A stretch of 64,000 nucleotides of DNA from Blastocatellia bacterium (GCA_016713405.1 JADJPF010000004.1:372001-436000); one strand, 5' to 3'; shown: positions 46,094-55,766, counted from the first letter of the stretch. The notes: generated by a model not told the origin, from the sequence alone. Numbers and translations are program-made.

Positions 46094-46756
46094 TTAAGCT
46101 GGTACTGCTGGAGTGGGTTGTTCATTAAAAAATGGAAAAGGAACTAATTGTTTATCTTCTGCTAATCCTTTGTCTTTAAGTACTAACATTAGAGCAGTGC
46201 GGCTAACAGCTACATGTTGGGTTTCTACTGCTAAAATAGAAGCGATAAGCCCTTTAGCATCAGGGGTATTTAGTTTACCACTAAGAAAATCTAAATATGT
46301 TTTAGATGCAATAACTTCTAAAGTTAGTGCATAACGTAGAACATCAGCTTCTTTGCCTTTTAAGACTGATTCAGGTACAGGAAAAGTACCTATTTTTTTA
46401 TCATCTGTTATAGGAGGAGTAGCTTTAAGAGTCCCTCTAACAAAACGTGAAATAGTTTCCCGATGGTATTGATGATCAATGACAAAAGCAAAGGCAGCAT
46501 CAACTAAAGCAGGTGTTTTAATTAAATCTGCTTGTAGTGCGGCTTGATAAGTATTTACAGCTTTTTGCTCTAATAAAATTGCCTCATTAAGAAGAGCTAC
46601 ATCTCCACCTTTAGAAGGCTTTTGTGCTGCAATTGCGGCTAGATTAGGATTAGCTGCCGGGCCAAGCACTTGAGCTAGCATTGTTAAAGCCCCAGCCCCA
46701 GTTAATTTATGAATAAAACTTCTTTTCTCAAGATCAACACCATCACTCTTACTCAT
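46094..46756 (-). CDS. Ferritin-like domain protein with Tat-like signal, copy 1
   Basis: 220 residues from ATG 46756 (AAGGAG eight bases upstream); the longer frame adds 43 residues without family support. The leader EKRSFIHKLTGAGALTMLAQ is twin-arginine-like but with KR instead of RR. The helical core has LEQKAVNTYQAALQADLI, VIDHQYHRETISRFVRG, LTLEVIASKTYLDFLSG and ILAVETQHVAVSRTALML, matching bacterial exported ferritin-like domains (E, H, E and ExxH carry probable metal ligands). It is divergent from a homologue 217 bases away. Function unknown; metal handling or oxidative stress is plausible. Confidence 0.75.
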   Translation of the reverse strand: MSKSDGVDLEKRSFIHKLTGAGALTMLAQVLGPAANPNLAAIAAQKPSKGGDVALLNEAILLEQKAVNTYQAALQADLIKTPALVDAAFAFVIDHQYHRETISRFVRGTLKATPPITDDKKIGTFPVPESVLKGKEADVLRYALTLEVIASKTYLDFLSGKLNTPDAKGLIASILAVETQHVAVSRTALMLVLKDKGLAEDKQLVPFPFFNEQPTPAVPA

Positions 46757-46973
46757 GAAAATGCTCCTTAAAAGCTTGTTTGGGGATTTTAAGTTATGAT
46801 AGATGACATTATCTATTTTTAGCTCTTTGTGTGCAAGGAGTTTAATAAGTAGAATCTCCAAAATAATGAAAAAATCTGCTTGCACACAACACGATAATAT
46901 ATGATGATATCGCCAACCTACTTAAAGAGAGCAATGTCAGAGTTTCAGACTTCAACTTACTGGGGTTTAACAA

Positions 46974-47702
46974 ATGCAAAAAAAGATTAATTTGGTTGAA
47001 ATAGCACGTAGAGATCTGCTCAAAATGGCAGCAATGACAGGAACTGTTGGAATAATTAATGCACTTGGTGCTGCACTAAATCCTACTTTAGCAATGGTTG
47101 CTAATATGCCTCAAAAAGGCAAAGGTAAAGGCGCGGCTAAAACTGAACCTGGGGCTTCTACTGGAAAAGTTGATCCAAAAGCTAATGACATAGCTATTGC
47201 TAATATGGCAATTCAACTAGAACAAAGGGCTATAAATACTTATTTAGGCTTAAAAAAAGAAAAAATTCTTGTTAGTAAACCTCTTTTAGATGTAACTGCA
47301 CAATTTTCTGATGACCATTTAGCTCATAGAGAAGCTTTAATTAAAGCTGTAAAAGCATTAGGTGGTGAGGTAGCTAACTATAAAGGGCTAGGCACATTCC
47401 CTATACCAGCACAAATCTTAAAGAAAGAGTCTGAAGCTGTTCGCTATGGCATGGCATTAGAATTAATTGCATCAAAAGTTTACCTTGATGCTTTTAAGAA
47501 TAAGCTCAAAACTCCAGAAGGTCAAAATTTGATTATTACTATTTTGCCTGTAGAAACTCAACACGTTGGCGTGCTTCGTACAGTGTTAAAATTTGTTGTG
47601 GATAAAAACAATAAAGACAACCAAATATTGCCTTATCCAACATTAGAAGAAGAGCCAATGCCAGCAATGCCTCAAGGGTTTTCTTGGGATTTTAATGCTT
47701 AA
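46974..47702 (+). CDS. Ferritin-like domain protein with Tat signal, copy 2
   Basis: 242 residues. The leader IARRDLLKMAAMTGTVGIIN is a canonical twin-arginine signal (RRDLLK). The core parallels the neighbour: IQLEQRAINTYLGLKKEKIL, FSDDHLAHREALIKAVKALG, ALELIASKVYLDAFKNKLKT, LPVETQHVGVLRTVLKFV. A Lys/Gly-rich stretch (PQKGKGKGAAK) links signal and core. It is divergently transcribed from copy 1, so the pair may share one control region. Confidence 0.8.
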   Translation: MQKKINLVEIARRDLLKMAAMTGTVGIINALGAALNPTLAMVANMPQKGKGKGAAKTEPGASTGKVDPKANDIAIANMAIQLEQRAINTYLGLKKEKILVSKPLLDVTAQFSDDHLAHREALIKAVKALGGEVANYKGLGTFPIPAQILKKESEAVRYGMALELIASKVYLDAFKNKLKTPEGQNLIITILPVETQHVGVLRTVLKFVVDKNNKDNQILPYPTLEEEPMPAMPQGFSWDFNA

Positions 47703-47710
47703 TTTAGGTC

Positions 47711-47753
47711 ATTTGGAAAATTAGCTATTTTTGTAGCTCTATAATTTCCAAAT
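47711..47753 (+). terminator. Terminator after ferritin-like copy 2
   Basis: ATTTGGAAA (47711-47719) pairs with TTTCCAAAT (47745-47753), with an inner AGCTA/TAGCT stem, and CTTTTTG follows. It also covers the end of the converging 135-residue gene. Confidence 0.55.
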
Positions 47754-48132
47754 CTTTTTGATCTCTTTGTGTTCTTTCATAAAGATCACGAGTAAGGAAT
47801 TGTATATCATAACCACTTTGTTTAGTGCCAACCGCATAGTATCTACCTAGTAAAGTTTCGCTAGGGTATCCGTCATCTTGTTGAAAAGCTTGTTGAGCAT
47901 CTTGTAGGCTTGGATATTGTCTATTTCCAATAACAACGGGTTGTGGCATATATTCCACGAGGATTTTTTTCATTTCTTCTACTTTTTCGCTTAAGCGTTG
48001 AACTCCACTAGCAACATCTGTCATTTCTGCTGTGCCATCATTTTGCATAGATTCATGAGTTTGCTGCAAAATATATTCAATCCAAGTTTTTGCATCTAAA
48101 CTAAGCTCTAAAATTCTTAAATGTAGATCCAC
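47725..48132 (-). CDS. Hypothetical protein, 135 residues
   Basis: Helical N-terminus (ILELSLDAKTWIEYILQQTH, GVQRLSEKVEEMKKILVEYM) then a mixed region PVVIGNRQYPSLQDAQQAF and ending TQRDQKDLEIIELQK. No signal peptide or membrane segment. Not recognised. Base use resembles neighbours, and its stop lies inside a terminator hairpin shared with the ferritin-like gene. Confidence 0.6.
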   Translation of the reverse strand: MDLHLRILELSLDAKTWIEYILQQTHESMQNDGTAEMTDVASGVQRLSEKVEEMKKILVEYMPQPVVIGNRQYPSLQDAQQAFQQDDGYPSETLLGRYYAVGTKQSGYDIQFLTRDLYERTQRDQKDLEIIELQK

Positions 48133-48280
48133 TTTGTTTTCCCCACTAGATTAGATTTTGACAAATTTTATTAGTTATCTAAAAATTTTGCTAAATAAAA
48201 TCCCGTAGAAAAAACTAAAACCATACTACTAGCAAATTACTAGTAACATGGTCGCTAAATAAATAATATAGTGTTAATAC

Positions 48281-48559
48281 TTATAGCACTTTATTAGTAG
48301 GGCTAGAACTAACGCGTCCATAAAACTTAATTAAAACTTCTGTTTCAATTTGACTAAACTTTTGTAGTAACTCGCCAAGAATTTCTTTATCAGGTTGATT
48401 GCTAGACATTAAATAGGCCGATAAAATTCTATGATAAGTAGCTATCTCATGGGCAAGTTCACTAAGTTTTGTAGTAGTAGTAGTTTGTTGGATTTGCTTT
48501 TCTAATTGGCGTGCTTTTTCTGCATAAGTTTCTAGATAATTTTTCTCAATCACTAACAT
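48281..48559 (-). CDS. Small helical protein, 92 residues
   Basis: AAGGAGGCAAT precedes the ATG, a near-perfect ribosome site. The protein is helical and soluble (NYLETYAEKARQLEKQIQQT, ELLQKFSQIETEVLIKFYGR) with a run of five Thr in the middle. Not recognised. It is preceded by a 220-base leader with potential RNA structure. Confidence 0.6.
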   Translation of the reverse strand: MLVIEKNYLETYAEKARQLEKQIQQTTTTTKLSELAHEIATYHRILSAYLMSSNQPDKEILGELLQKFSQIETEVLIKFYGRVSSSPTNKVL

Positions 48560-48780
48560 ATTGCCTCCTTGTTTTTAACTACAAAACAAGTTTTGAGGTC
48601 AGCAAGAATTCTACAAAATTTTGGTGCCCCAATAATTGCCTTTTTAATTACAATATTAAAATTTAATACTTAATATTGTTGGCAACCCGTCACTTGCTTA
48701 AAACCTCGAAACACTGTTAAATTTTTTGACGTGATTGGGGCAAATAGAATGGTAATACAAAAATGTTTTTTTGGCTAAGA
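48560..48780 (-). promoter_or_regulatory. Possible structured 5' leader of the 92-residue gene
   Basis: Read on the minus strand, GCCCCAAT (48741-48734) can pair with ATTGGGGC (48633-48626) to enclose a domain. Inside, CGTCA (48731-48727) can pair with TGACG (48692-48688), and CAATATTAA with TTAATATTG (48678-48651) forms a 9-bp hairpin. The closing helix ends about 67 bases before the start codon. It matches no riboswitch class I can name. Confidence 0.35.
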
Positions 48781-48834
48781 CTTTTTCCTAGGATAAATAA
48801 AATTAATTCTTAAAACATTAGGTTTTAGAAAGCA

Positions 48835-49464
48835 TTACAAAATATATTGAAAAAACTTATTTGTATTTTCCCATAAAATTGTGTTTGATAGGTTTGGAAT
48901 ATTAAAAATTTGTTCTCTAAACTCTTCATCTACTGTCATTGCTTCTAAAAATGAGCCTGAAAAACTTTCACCTTTTTTTAATGAAAAATAACACTGAGTA
49001 TAAAATATTAAGTTATCTCTATCAGATAAGACATAATTCCAAGCTTTGATTGCTGCTTGCTGCCACTGAGGTAAAACTTCTGTTATCCAACAAGGGGTAA
49101 AATAAGAATCAGAAACTTTTGTTATTGCAGTAACTTGGCAAAGATTTTCATCAATTATTGGCCTAAAAGGAAACATACGACAACAAAAAGGGCGATAATC
49201 TCTAACTTTTTCACAACCACAACTATTAGGATCTTTGCTAACATATCGAATTACAAAAATAAAATCTTCTAAATCATTGTAGTGATGAAAGTTATTAGCA
49301 ACTAGAAAATCTACTTCTGCTGGTAGAAGGTAGCGAAAAGTTTTATCAACTTTACCATCTTGACTAACACAACAGAATTTGCCGCATTTAACACCGCAAT
49401 CTTCTGTCACCATAGCTAAATCTAGCATTTTGTATAAGTTATCAAAATCTGAATTAGTAAACAT
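48835..49464 (-). CDS. Cysteine-cluster protein, YkgJ-like (zinc or iron chelating)
   Basis: 209 residues with about ten Cys: CGVKCGKFCC near residue 24, CGCEKVRDYRPFCC at about 78-92, and PCW at about 124. This Cys pattern and the segment YRPFCCRMFPFRPIIDENLC resemble the YkgJ/CxxCxxCC family thought to bind zinc or iron-sulphur. It starts just downstream of the TonB receptor stop (gap of four bases), so the two are probably co-expressed; a role in metal handling with the receptor is an inference. Confidence 0.6.
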   Translation of the reverse strand: MFTNSDFDNLYKMLDLAMVTEDCGVKCGKFCCVSQDGKVDKTFRYLLPAEVDFLVANNFHHYNDLEDFIFVIRYVSKDPNSCGCEKVRDYRPFCCRMFPFRPIIDENLCQVTAITKVSDSYFTPCWITEVLPQWQQAAIKAWNYVLSDRDNLIFYTQCYFSLKKGESFSGSFLEAMTVDEEFREQIFNIPNLSNTILWENTNKFFQYIL

Positions 49465-49468
49465 AGTA

Positions 49469-52456
49469 TTAAAAAGAAAGTTTTAATCCAATTTGTAATT
49501 GACGAGGAGAAAAAGCCCCTCGAAAGCGTTCAACTGGTGCAATAAAGCGTCCATTTTCCTGAGCAGGCAAGTTAAAATTCCCATTTTTATCAGGTGGAAA
49601 AGTGCGATTTATATCACTAATATTTACTCGATTAAATAAATTAAATACTTCAAAAATGATTTGAGCATTATATTTTTCTTGAAATTTTACACTTTTAATA
49701 AGTCGAAGATCTATATTAGCAAACCCTGGCAATATACCCACATTACGGCCAATAGCAGTTGGACGATCTGTTGGATTTGCATCACCGCTTAAATCTAAAT
49801 CTACCCCTGCAAGTAAATTATAAGGTCTACCCGACTCTAGGGTAATAATACTAGATACTTGTAAATCTTTTAATAAAAAATTTTTATTGTAACTAATATC
49901 AAAAATACCAGAAAAAACTAGTCTGTTTCTAATATCTTGTAATGAAAGACCTCTTTCACTACCTGGTTTTAATGGATTTCCTACTTCAGCTATAACAATA
50001 CTAAAGTCACTAGAGTTATCAATAGATTTAGAATAAGTGTAGCTAGCAAGCAAGGCTGCTCTGTTTTGTAGTCTACGTTTTATAGATAAAGTTAAAGCAT
50101 GATAATAGCTATCATAAGCTGATTCTATGTTTAGAAGAGTTCCTTGGCTTGGATCTACTCTTCCGCTAACAAAACTACCTATAGGATCAATTGCTATTGG
50201 CCGGACTATAGGATTTATATCACGCATTGAAATAAGCCTAAGACCACGAACAAAAGTATATTCTATGCTTAATTGAGTATTTTTCTTTAATAAATAACTA
50301 ATATTTAAGTTTGCTTGTTGGCTATAGCTACTTAAGAAATTCCTATCAATTTGTGATTGAAAAGATAATTGAGGGATAAAAGGAACTCCTGTGGGCAAAT
50401 CATTACTAATAGGAAATCTTTTGTCTGGCAATGTTAAAGGTAAAGCAGAAGTAGGTAGAAATAATGTTAATGAGCGAAAGCCATTCTTAAAACTATCTAA
50501 CACCCCGCTAATAGCTCCAATTGGTAGGCCAAAAAATAAACCGTAATTACCACTAATATTTAAGTTACTTGTTTTGCTAGGGGTATAAGAAAAAGATATC
50601 CTTGGGCTAAAATTTCCACTGTTATTAGGAATATTAGTAACTCTATTTATATCATAACGTAAACCTAATTTAATGATTAGATTAGGCTTGATTTTTATAT
50701 CATCTTGCAAAAATGTCCCAAAAGAGAATGCTTTTAATGAAACTTGACCATTGCCAAAACCTTGAGCAAAAAGCCTTGGTATAGGTAGATCGGCTAGAGG
50801 TAGTCCTGGGGGTAGACCTGGAAAAATATTATTTGGATTAGCAGCAAGAAAGTTAAGAAAAGCTCTTTGTTCAGAACTACGCAAACTAGGGTCAAAAGCT
50901 TCTAAGCCTGTAAAATCTGGTAGTCCAGCAATTCCTGTAATTTCACTAAAATTTAGGGGGGTAAAATTATAGGTTCCGTTAACAAATTGCTGAATAAAAG
51001 TCCCTGGGAGTGATTGAAGATAAATTAAATCTACCCCAAATTTTACATTTTGATTTTTATAACCAATACTAGTGTTATTTACTAGCTGATATAATCTTTG
51101 CCGAGTTTGTTGAGGTAAAACTATGTTTTGACCTATGTTTATAGTTCCTTCAGGGGCAACAAGTTGAACTTGGGGCTGTGTTCCTATAGGCGTAGTTTTA
51201 CGGTTTAAGCGTGAAAAAATAAATCTAGTCTCATTAACTAAACCATTGCTATTAAAATAAGTGTTGTTTAGAGCAATTGAATTATCATTGGCTCTAAATT
51301 GTCCGCCAGCCGTATCACCTACTAGCCCACCAAACTGCTCTAAAGCCCCATTGTATGAAGTGTTGCCGTTATAGCGTATCCATAAAGTGTCATTATTAGA
51401 AACTAGAAAATCTGAGCGTAAAAGTACCCCCGTATTAGCAATTGAAAAAGGAATTGCTCCATTATTTTGAGAAAAACCTTGTCGTCTAATTGAGGCTAAA
51501 GTTTCATCAGAAATAGTAACAATATTGTTTTGTTTTATTGACAGGCGTTCAAATGAAGCGAAAAAGAAAGCTTTGTTTTCTTTTATTGCACCACCAAGAG
51601 TTGACCCAAATTGATGTTGTTTAAATTCTGGGTTTGTAGCAGAAAAAGCATTCCTTGCACTTAGTTCATCACTACGATAAAGTGAAAATAAATTACCTTT
51701 TAATTCATTACTTCCACCTTTAGTAACAATATTAATTGTGCCTGCTAAAGTGCGCCCAATTTCAGCAGAAAAACTATTGGTAATTACTTGAAATTCTTGG
51801 ACGGCTTCCTGGCTAAAAGGTGATAATCTCCCACCACTAGCAAATTCATTGTTAGACAAACCATCAATAGTTAAATTATTTGTTCGTGGATTTTGCCCGT
51901 TGATTGATAAACCAGAAGTTGTTAGTACACCTTGGCTACGGTTTGCATCTTTTGTAACACGGGCTGAAGTAAGTGCAAACTCTAAGAAATCTCGTCTATT
52001 TATTGGTAAATCTGCAATTGTCTGACGATCAACATTGGTGCTACTTTCAGTTTTGCCCTGATTAATTATTGCAGAATCTATTACTTCAATTACATTATTT
52101 TCCTGAGAAAGGTTTAATGTTACATCCAATAAAGCTGTAGTCCCAAGACTTAAAATAAGTTTTTCATTTTTTGATGTGCTAAATCCATTAGCTTCAACAA
52201 TAACTTGATATTCACCAGGAGGTAACTGTGTTAATGAGTAAAACCCCTGATCATTAACTTGGGTTTCGCGCTCTAAATTAGTACTAATATTACGTAGTGT
52301 AATGCTAGCACCAACTATTACTGCGCCTGTTGTATCGCTTACTATTCCAACTACTGAACTACTTGTTGGGGAACTAGACTGAGCAATAATTGCTTGAGGG
52401 GAAAATATAAATAAAAATACTATTAAACTTAATAACAAAACTAACTTTTGAGACAT
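49469..52456 (-). CDS. TonB-dependent receptor, Oar-like, with carboxypeptidase-regulatory domain
   Basis: 995 residues. Signal peptide ending IIAQS, then a carboxypeptidase-regulatory-like domain (GIVSDTTGAVIVGASITLRN, GFYSLTQLPPGEYQVIVEAN), a plug (VDRQTIADLPINRRDFLEFA, LSINGQNPRTNNLTIDGLSN) and a 22-strand barrel with the terminal RGAFSPRQLQIGLKLSF. This is the Oar-type receptor abundant in Acidobacteriota and Bacteroidota. It imports a substrate in an ExbB/TonB-dependent way; the ligand is unknown. Copy ends four bases before the cysteine-cluster gene. Confidence 0.9.
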   Translation of the reverse strand: MSQKLVLLLSLIVFLFIFSPQAIIAQSSSPTSSSVVGIVSDTTGAVIVGASITLRNISTNLERETQVNDQGFYSLTQLPPGEYQVIVEANGFSTSKNEKLILSLGTTALLDVTLNLSQENNVIEVIDSAIINQGKTESSTNVDRQTIADLPINRRDFLEFALTSARVTKDANRSQGVLTTSGLSINGQNPRTNNLTIDGLSNNEFASGGRLSPFSQEAVQEFQVITNSFSAEIGRTLAGTINIVTKGGSNELKGNLFSLYRSDELSARNAFSATNPEFKQHQFGSTLGGAIKENKAFFFASFERLSIKQNNIVTISDETLASIRRQGFSQNNGAIPFSIANTGVLLRSDFLVSNNDTLWIRYNGNTSYNGALEQFGGLVGDTAGGQFRANDNSIALNNTYFNSNGLVNETRFIFSRLNRKTTPIGTQPQVQLVAPEGTINIGQNIVLPQQTRQRLYQLVNNTSIGYKNQNVKFGVDLIYLQSLPGTFIQQFVNGTYNFTPLNFSEITGIAGLPDFTGLEAFDPSLRSSEQRAFLNFLAANPNNIFPGLPPGLPLADLPIPRLFAQGFGNGQVSLKAFSFGTFLQDDIKIKPNLIIKLGLRYDINRVTNIPNNSGNFSPRISFSYTPSKTSNLNISGNYGLFFGLPIGAISGVLDSFKNGFRSLTLFLPTSALPLTLPDKRFPISNDLPTGVPFIPQLSFQSQIDRNFLSSYSQQANLNISYLLKKNTQLSIEYTFVRGLRLISMRDINPIVRPIAIDPIGSFVSGRVDPSQGTLLNIESAYDSYYHALTLSIKRRLQNRAALLASYTYSKSIDNSSDFSIVIAEVGNPLKPGSERGLSLQDIRNRLVFSGIFDISYNKNFLLKDLQVSSIITLESGRPYNLLAGVDLDLSGDANPTDRPTAIGRNVGILPGFANIDLRLIKSVKFQEKYNAQIIFEVFNLFNRVNISDINRTFPPDKNGNFNLPAQENGRFIAPVERFRGAFSPRQLQIGLKLSF

Positions 52457-52725
52457 ATAATTTTACCTAATTGCGTTTATAGGCAGAGATAATAAGGTAT
52501 TAGTTATTTATTTGTAGTGTGTTTTATCAGGATGGCTAAATTTACATGAAAATACCATAGAAAAGCAAATCAAATTTAATTATAAATGGTAAATCAAAAT
52601 AAGATGGATATAAAACTTAAAATTAATATGCAAAAACTCAGAACAATGAGAATTTACTTGTATAAAGCTAATATTGTTCTAAATAAATTTTATATAAAAT
52701 GCTAGGTTTTATTTTTAATATTTTA

Positions 52726-53175
52726 CTAAACATTATTAGGTTTTAATAAATATTTAAGCTGTGCATCATAATAAGCTTTTAATCTAGCTAAATATTGCTC
52801 TTTTTGTTGTTGTGCCGTTTGATCGCTAAATAATCGTAATTTAGATAAAACTTGAACAAAATCACTAATTTTTTGCTGGATAGATTTCATTTCTTCATCT
52901 GTTGTAAGTTCTAAAGTAGTGATAGGCTCTTCAGGAATAAGTAAAACTTCTACACCCTCTTGTTGAGATATTAATCCACCTACTACTCCAGCAAAATCAA
53001 GTATTTCCTTTTCAGGCATAGAGTCAACAAAAAGAGTTCTAACATAAATTTTTTTTACTTCACCTTTGGATAAATAAGCAATTCGACCTAATAAAGGATA
53101 TTTTTCCATAAACATAGCTAAAAATCGTTTACCTGCACGATATTCTGCTTGTATTCGTCGTCTTTCTATTGGCAT
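52726..53175 (-). CDS. Hypothetical protein, 149 residues
   Basis: The N-terminus is basic (PIERRRIQAEYRAGKRFLAM); then strands IAYLSKGEVKKIYVRTLFVD, EGVEVLLIPEEPITTLELTT and a helical C-terminus with LSKLRLFSDQTAQQQKEQYL. No signal peptide or Cys/His motif. Not recognised. It is divergent from the adaptor gene and stands apart from the receptor by about 270 bases, in which I see nothing else. Confidence 0.55.
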   Translation of the reverse strand: MPIERRRIQAEYRAGKRFLAMFMEKYPLLGRIAYLSKGEVKKIYVRTLFVDSMPEKEILDFAGVVGGLISQQEGVEVLLIPEEPITTLELTTDEEMKSIQQKISDFVQVLSKLRLFSDQTAQQQKEQYLARLKAYYDAQLKYLLKPNNV

Positions 53176-53422
53176 AAAAAATACCTCTAATATTTTTAGA
53201 ATAAAAATTTTAATATAAATATAGGTTTAATAAGTTTAGAGTTGACTATTTTATTTGAAATAGTTTATTTGGCAAAAGAAAAAATCAAATAAAGGCGAAT
53301 TTAGTTTTTGATCAGGGAAAGATCTTGAAACCTATATTAAAATTGAGTCGTAAAGGCTGGAGAGCAAAAATCCTATCCATCTAGCAAGTTTTTCTATCAA
53401 ATTTTATTTCTCATAGCACTAA

Positions 53423-53452
53423 TTGTCCAAAAGTAAGTAGTTGGGTTATGAT
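53423..53452 (+). promoter_or_regulatory. Possible promoter of the adaptor-ATPase operon
   Basis: TTGTCC (53423-53428) and TATGAT (53447-53452) are 18 bases apart, about 65 bases before the ATG; AAGGAGGCGG lies directly in front of the start. In the rest of the 340-base divergent spacer I see only AT-rich sequence. Confidence 0.35.
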
Positions 53453-53518
53453 GGAAAAGCAACTAGTAAATAACAAAAAATAGCTTAAACCCGTCGAAGG
53501 AGGCGGTCAAAAACTATC

Positions 53519-54991
53519 ATGGCATTTAGTAGAAAAAAGAAAATAGGCGTTTTTTTATTAGTAGTAATAATTGCTGGTGCAGTAATTACAGCTAGTGTAA
53601 TGTCTAGCAACAAAGCTGTCACCGAAGTTCAAATTTCCCCTGTAAAAAAACGAGATCTCCTCGAATCTAAAGTGACTGCTTCTGGAGAAGTACGTCCAGT
53701 CAAGTTTTATAATTTAACAGCAGAAGTTGCAGGCCGAGTTACAAATATTTATGTAAAAGAAGGCGATGTAGTTAAAGCTAATCAACCCCTCTTAAAAGTT
53801 GACCCTACAATACAAGCTAATCAAGCAGCTAGCCAGGAAGCTATTCTAAGATCAGAAGAACAAAATGCTAGATCAGCGGAAATTGAATGGCGAGCAGCAG
53901 AAAATAATGTTAATAGTGCAAAAAATGCTATTTTAGGTGCTGAAGCTGATCTTAAACGCGCCCAAGCAGATTTAATTTTAGCTGAAGCAGAATATCAAAG
54001 ATCTGTTGATATGGTAGAGGCAGGCGTTTTTTCTAAAGCTCAATTTGACGCTGCTAAAGCTCGTAGAGATGTAGCTGTTGCAACTATAGATAGCCAAAAA
54101 GCTAGAATTAAGCAATTAGAAGATAGCTTAAAAAATGCTGAAGCGGCTGTAAAACGTTCAGAAAGTACATATAAATCTACTGTTGAACGTATTGGCGCAA
54201 CTAAAGCTCAATTATTTACTGCCCAAGACCAATTATCAAAAACTATTAGAAATTCTCCTATTAATGGGGTTGTTTCTAGTTTACCAGTCAAAGAAGGTGA
54301 GTTTGTCTTAGCTAGCTTTAATAGCTCTCCATTAGTTATGATTGCTGATATGGCAGATGTCAATGTTGAAGTAAAAGTTGATGAAACCGATATTGCTAAT
54401 GTTAGAACAGGTCAACCTGCTAAAGTAAAAGTTGATGCTTTAGGCGAAACTGAAATTGATGGAGAAGTAACAGAAATAGGCCATAGTGCTGTTACTCGTT
54501 CAGGTCAAACTATTGCACAAACTAGTACATCCCAAGAAGCAAAAGATTTTAAGGTTGTAATAAAATTAAAAGCTAACCTAGAAACACTTAATAGACTCCG
54601 TCCAGGTATGTCTGCTACCGCTACTGTTACTACAGATACACGAAACAGCGTTTTAGCTATTCCACTTCAAGCACTTGTGATTAAAGATTTGGCTGAAGAG
54701 AAAAAAGCACAAGAAAAACCAGCAGCTAATGAAGCACAAAAAGTGGAAACAGAACAAGCTAAAAAACGTGAAGAAGTTCAAGGTGTTTATGTAGTAAAAG
54801 ATAATAAAGCAGAATTTGTTGTTGTTAAAACAGGCATTACTGGTGATACAGATATAGAAGTAATTGAAGGATTGACTGAATCTGATAAAATTGTTACTGG
54901 GCCATTTCGTGAGTTACGAAACTTAAAATCTGGTACTGAAATTAAACAAGAGTCTGCAAACAAAGCCAATAAGGAGAAAGACGAGAAGTAA
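53519..54991 (+). CDS. Periplasmic adaptor of an efflux system (MacA/RND-type HlyD family)
   Basis: 490 residues. A membrane anchor (IGVFLLVVIIAGAVITASVM) leads into a split biotinyl-lipoyl domain (LTAEVAGRVTNIYVKEGDVV and NSPINGVVSSLPVKEGEFVL), a long coiled coil (about 90-235: Ala/Glu/Lys-rich helices), a beta barrel (VNVEVKVDETDIANVRTGQP) and a membrane-proximal domain. A charged insertion (EEKKAQEKPAANEAQKVETE) near residue 400 is unusual. It is followed two bases later by an ABC ATPase, as in MacA-MacB-type exporters. Confidence 0.9.
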   Translation: MAFSRKKKIGVFLLVVIIAGAVITASVMSSNKAVTEVQISPVKKRDLLESKVTASGEVRPVKFYNLTAEVAGRVTNIYVKEGDVVKANQPLLKVDPTIQANQAASQEAILRSEEQNARSAEIEWRAAENNVNSAKNAILGAEADLKRAQADLILAEAEYQRSVDMVEAGVFSKAQFDAAKARRDVAVATIDSQKARIKQLEDSLKNAEAAVKRSESTYKSTVERIGATKAQLFTAQDQLSKTIRNSPINGVVSSLPVKEGEFVLASFNSSPLVMIADMADVNVEVKVDETDIANVRTGQPAKVKVDALGETEIDGEVTEIGHSAVTRSGQTIAQTSTSQEAKDFKVVIKLKANLETLNRLRPGMSATATVTTDTRNSVLAIPLQALVIKDLAEEKKAQEKPAANEAQKVETEQAKKREEVQGVYVVKDNKAEFVVVKTGITGDTDIEVIEGLTESDKIVTGPFRELRNLKSGTEIKQESANKANKEKDEK

Positions 54992-54993
54992 TT

Positions 54994-55746
54994 ATGTCGA
55001 CTAGTATGGTAGCTGAACCAAAAATAGATATTACCAAACAACTTCAACAAAATAGTGCTAAAGAAACCCTGATACGTACAGAAAATTTGTGGAAGTCCTA
55101 CATAATGGGTGATGAAGAAATTCACGCTCTAGCTGGTGTTAGTTTTGAAATAAAACGTAATGAATATGTAGCAATTATTGGCCCTTCAGGTTCTGGTAAA
55201 TCTACTCTGATGAACTTGATAGGATGTTTAGATACTCCAACTCAAGGCCAATATTGGCTTAATAGCAAACTAGTTTCTAAGATGGATGATGACGAACTTG
55301 CACATATTCGTAATAAAGAAATAGGATTTGTTTTTCAAACTTTTAACTTACTCCCTCGTGCTACAGCACTTCATAATGTAGAACTACCATTGATTTATAG
55401 TGGGGTTTCTAGCAGCGAGCGAATTGCTAAAGCTAAAAAAGCTTTAGAACAAGTAGATTTAGCCCATAGAATGAGCCATAAACCTAATGAACTCTCTGGT
55501 GGTCAACGTCAAAGAGTTGCTATTGCAAGAGCATTAGTTAATAACCCTTCTATTATTTTGGCTGATGAACCAACAGGAAACCTGGATTCTGCTACTAGTA
55601 GAGAAATTATGGGTTTGTTTGAACGTCTTCATCAAGCAGGCAACACTATTATTTTAGTTACTCATGAACCAGATGTTGCTACTCATGCTCATCGAGTTTT
55701 ATCTATTAGAGATGGGCGAATTGCTAAAGATGAAATAATTAGATAA
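54994..55746 (+). CDS. ABC transporter ATPase, MacB/LolD-type
   Basis: 250 residues. Walker A GPSGSGKST, Q-loop FVFQTFNLLPRATALHNVEL, signature LSGGQRQRVAIARALVNNPS, Walker B IILADEPTGNLDSATSREI, H-loop VTHEP. The MacB/LolD clade is recognised by YIMGDEEIHALAGVSFEI near the N-terminus and NLDSATSREI. No permease gene follows: a strong terminator lies 21 bases past the stop, so the membrane subunit must be elsewhere. Confidence 0.92.
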   Translation: MSTSMVAEPKIDITKQLQQNSAKETLIRTENLWKSYIMGDEEIHALAGVSFEIKRNEYVAIIGPSGSGKSTLMNLIGCLDTPTQGQYWLNSKLVSKMDDDELAHIRNKEIGFVFQTFNLLPRATALHNVELPLIYSGVSSSERIAKAKKALEQVDLAHRMSHKPNELSGGQRQRVAIARALVNNPSIILADEPTGNLDSATSREIMGLFERLHQAGNTIILVTHEPDVATHAHRVLSIRDGRIAKDEIIR

Positions 55747-55766
55747 CTTTAAGATTGTTAAATTCT

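Noticed and set aside
46799..46816. ATAGAT-6-ATCTAT dyad as an operator between the ferritin-like genes
   Set aside because: Too short and AT-rich to be called a binding site from one sequence; recorded only as a hint.
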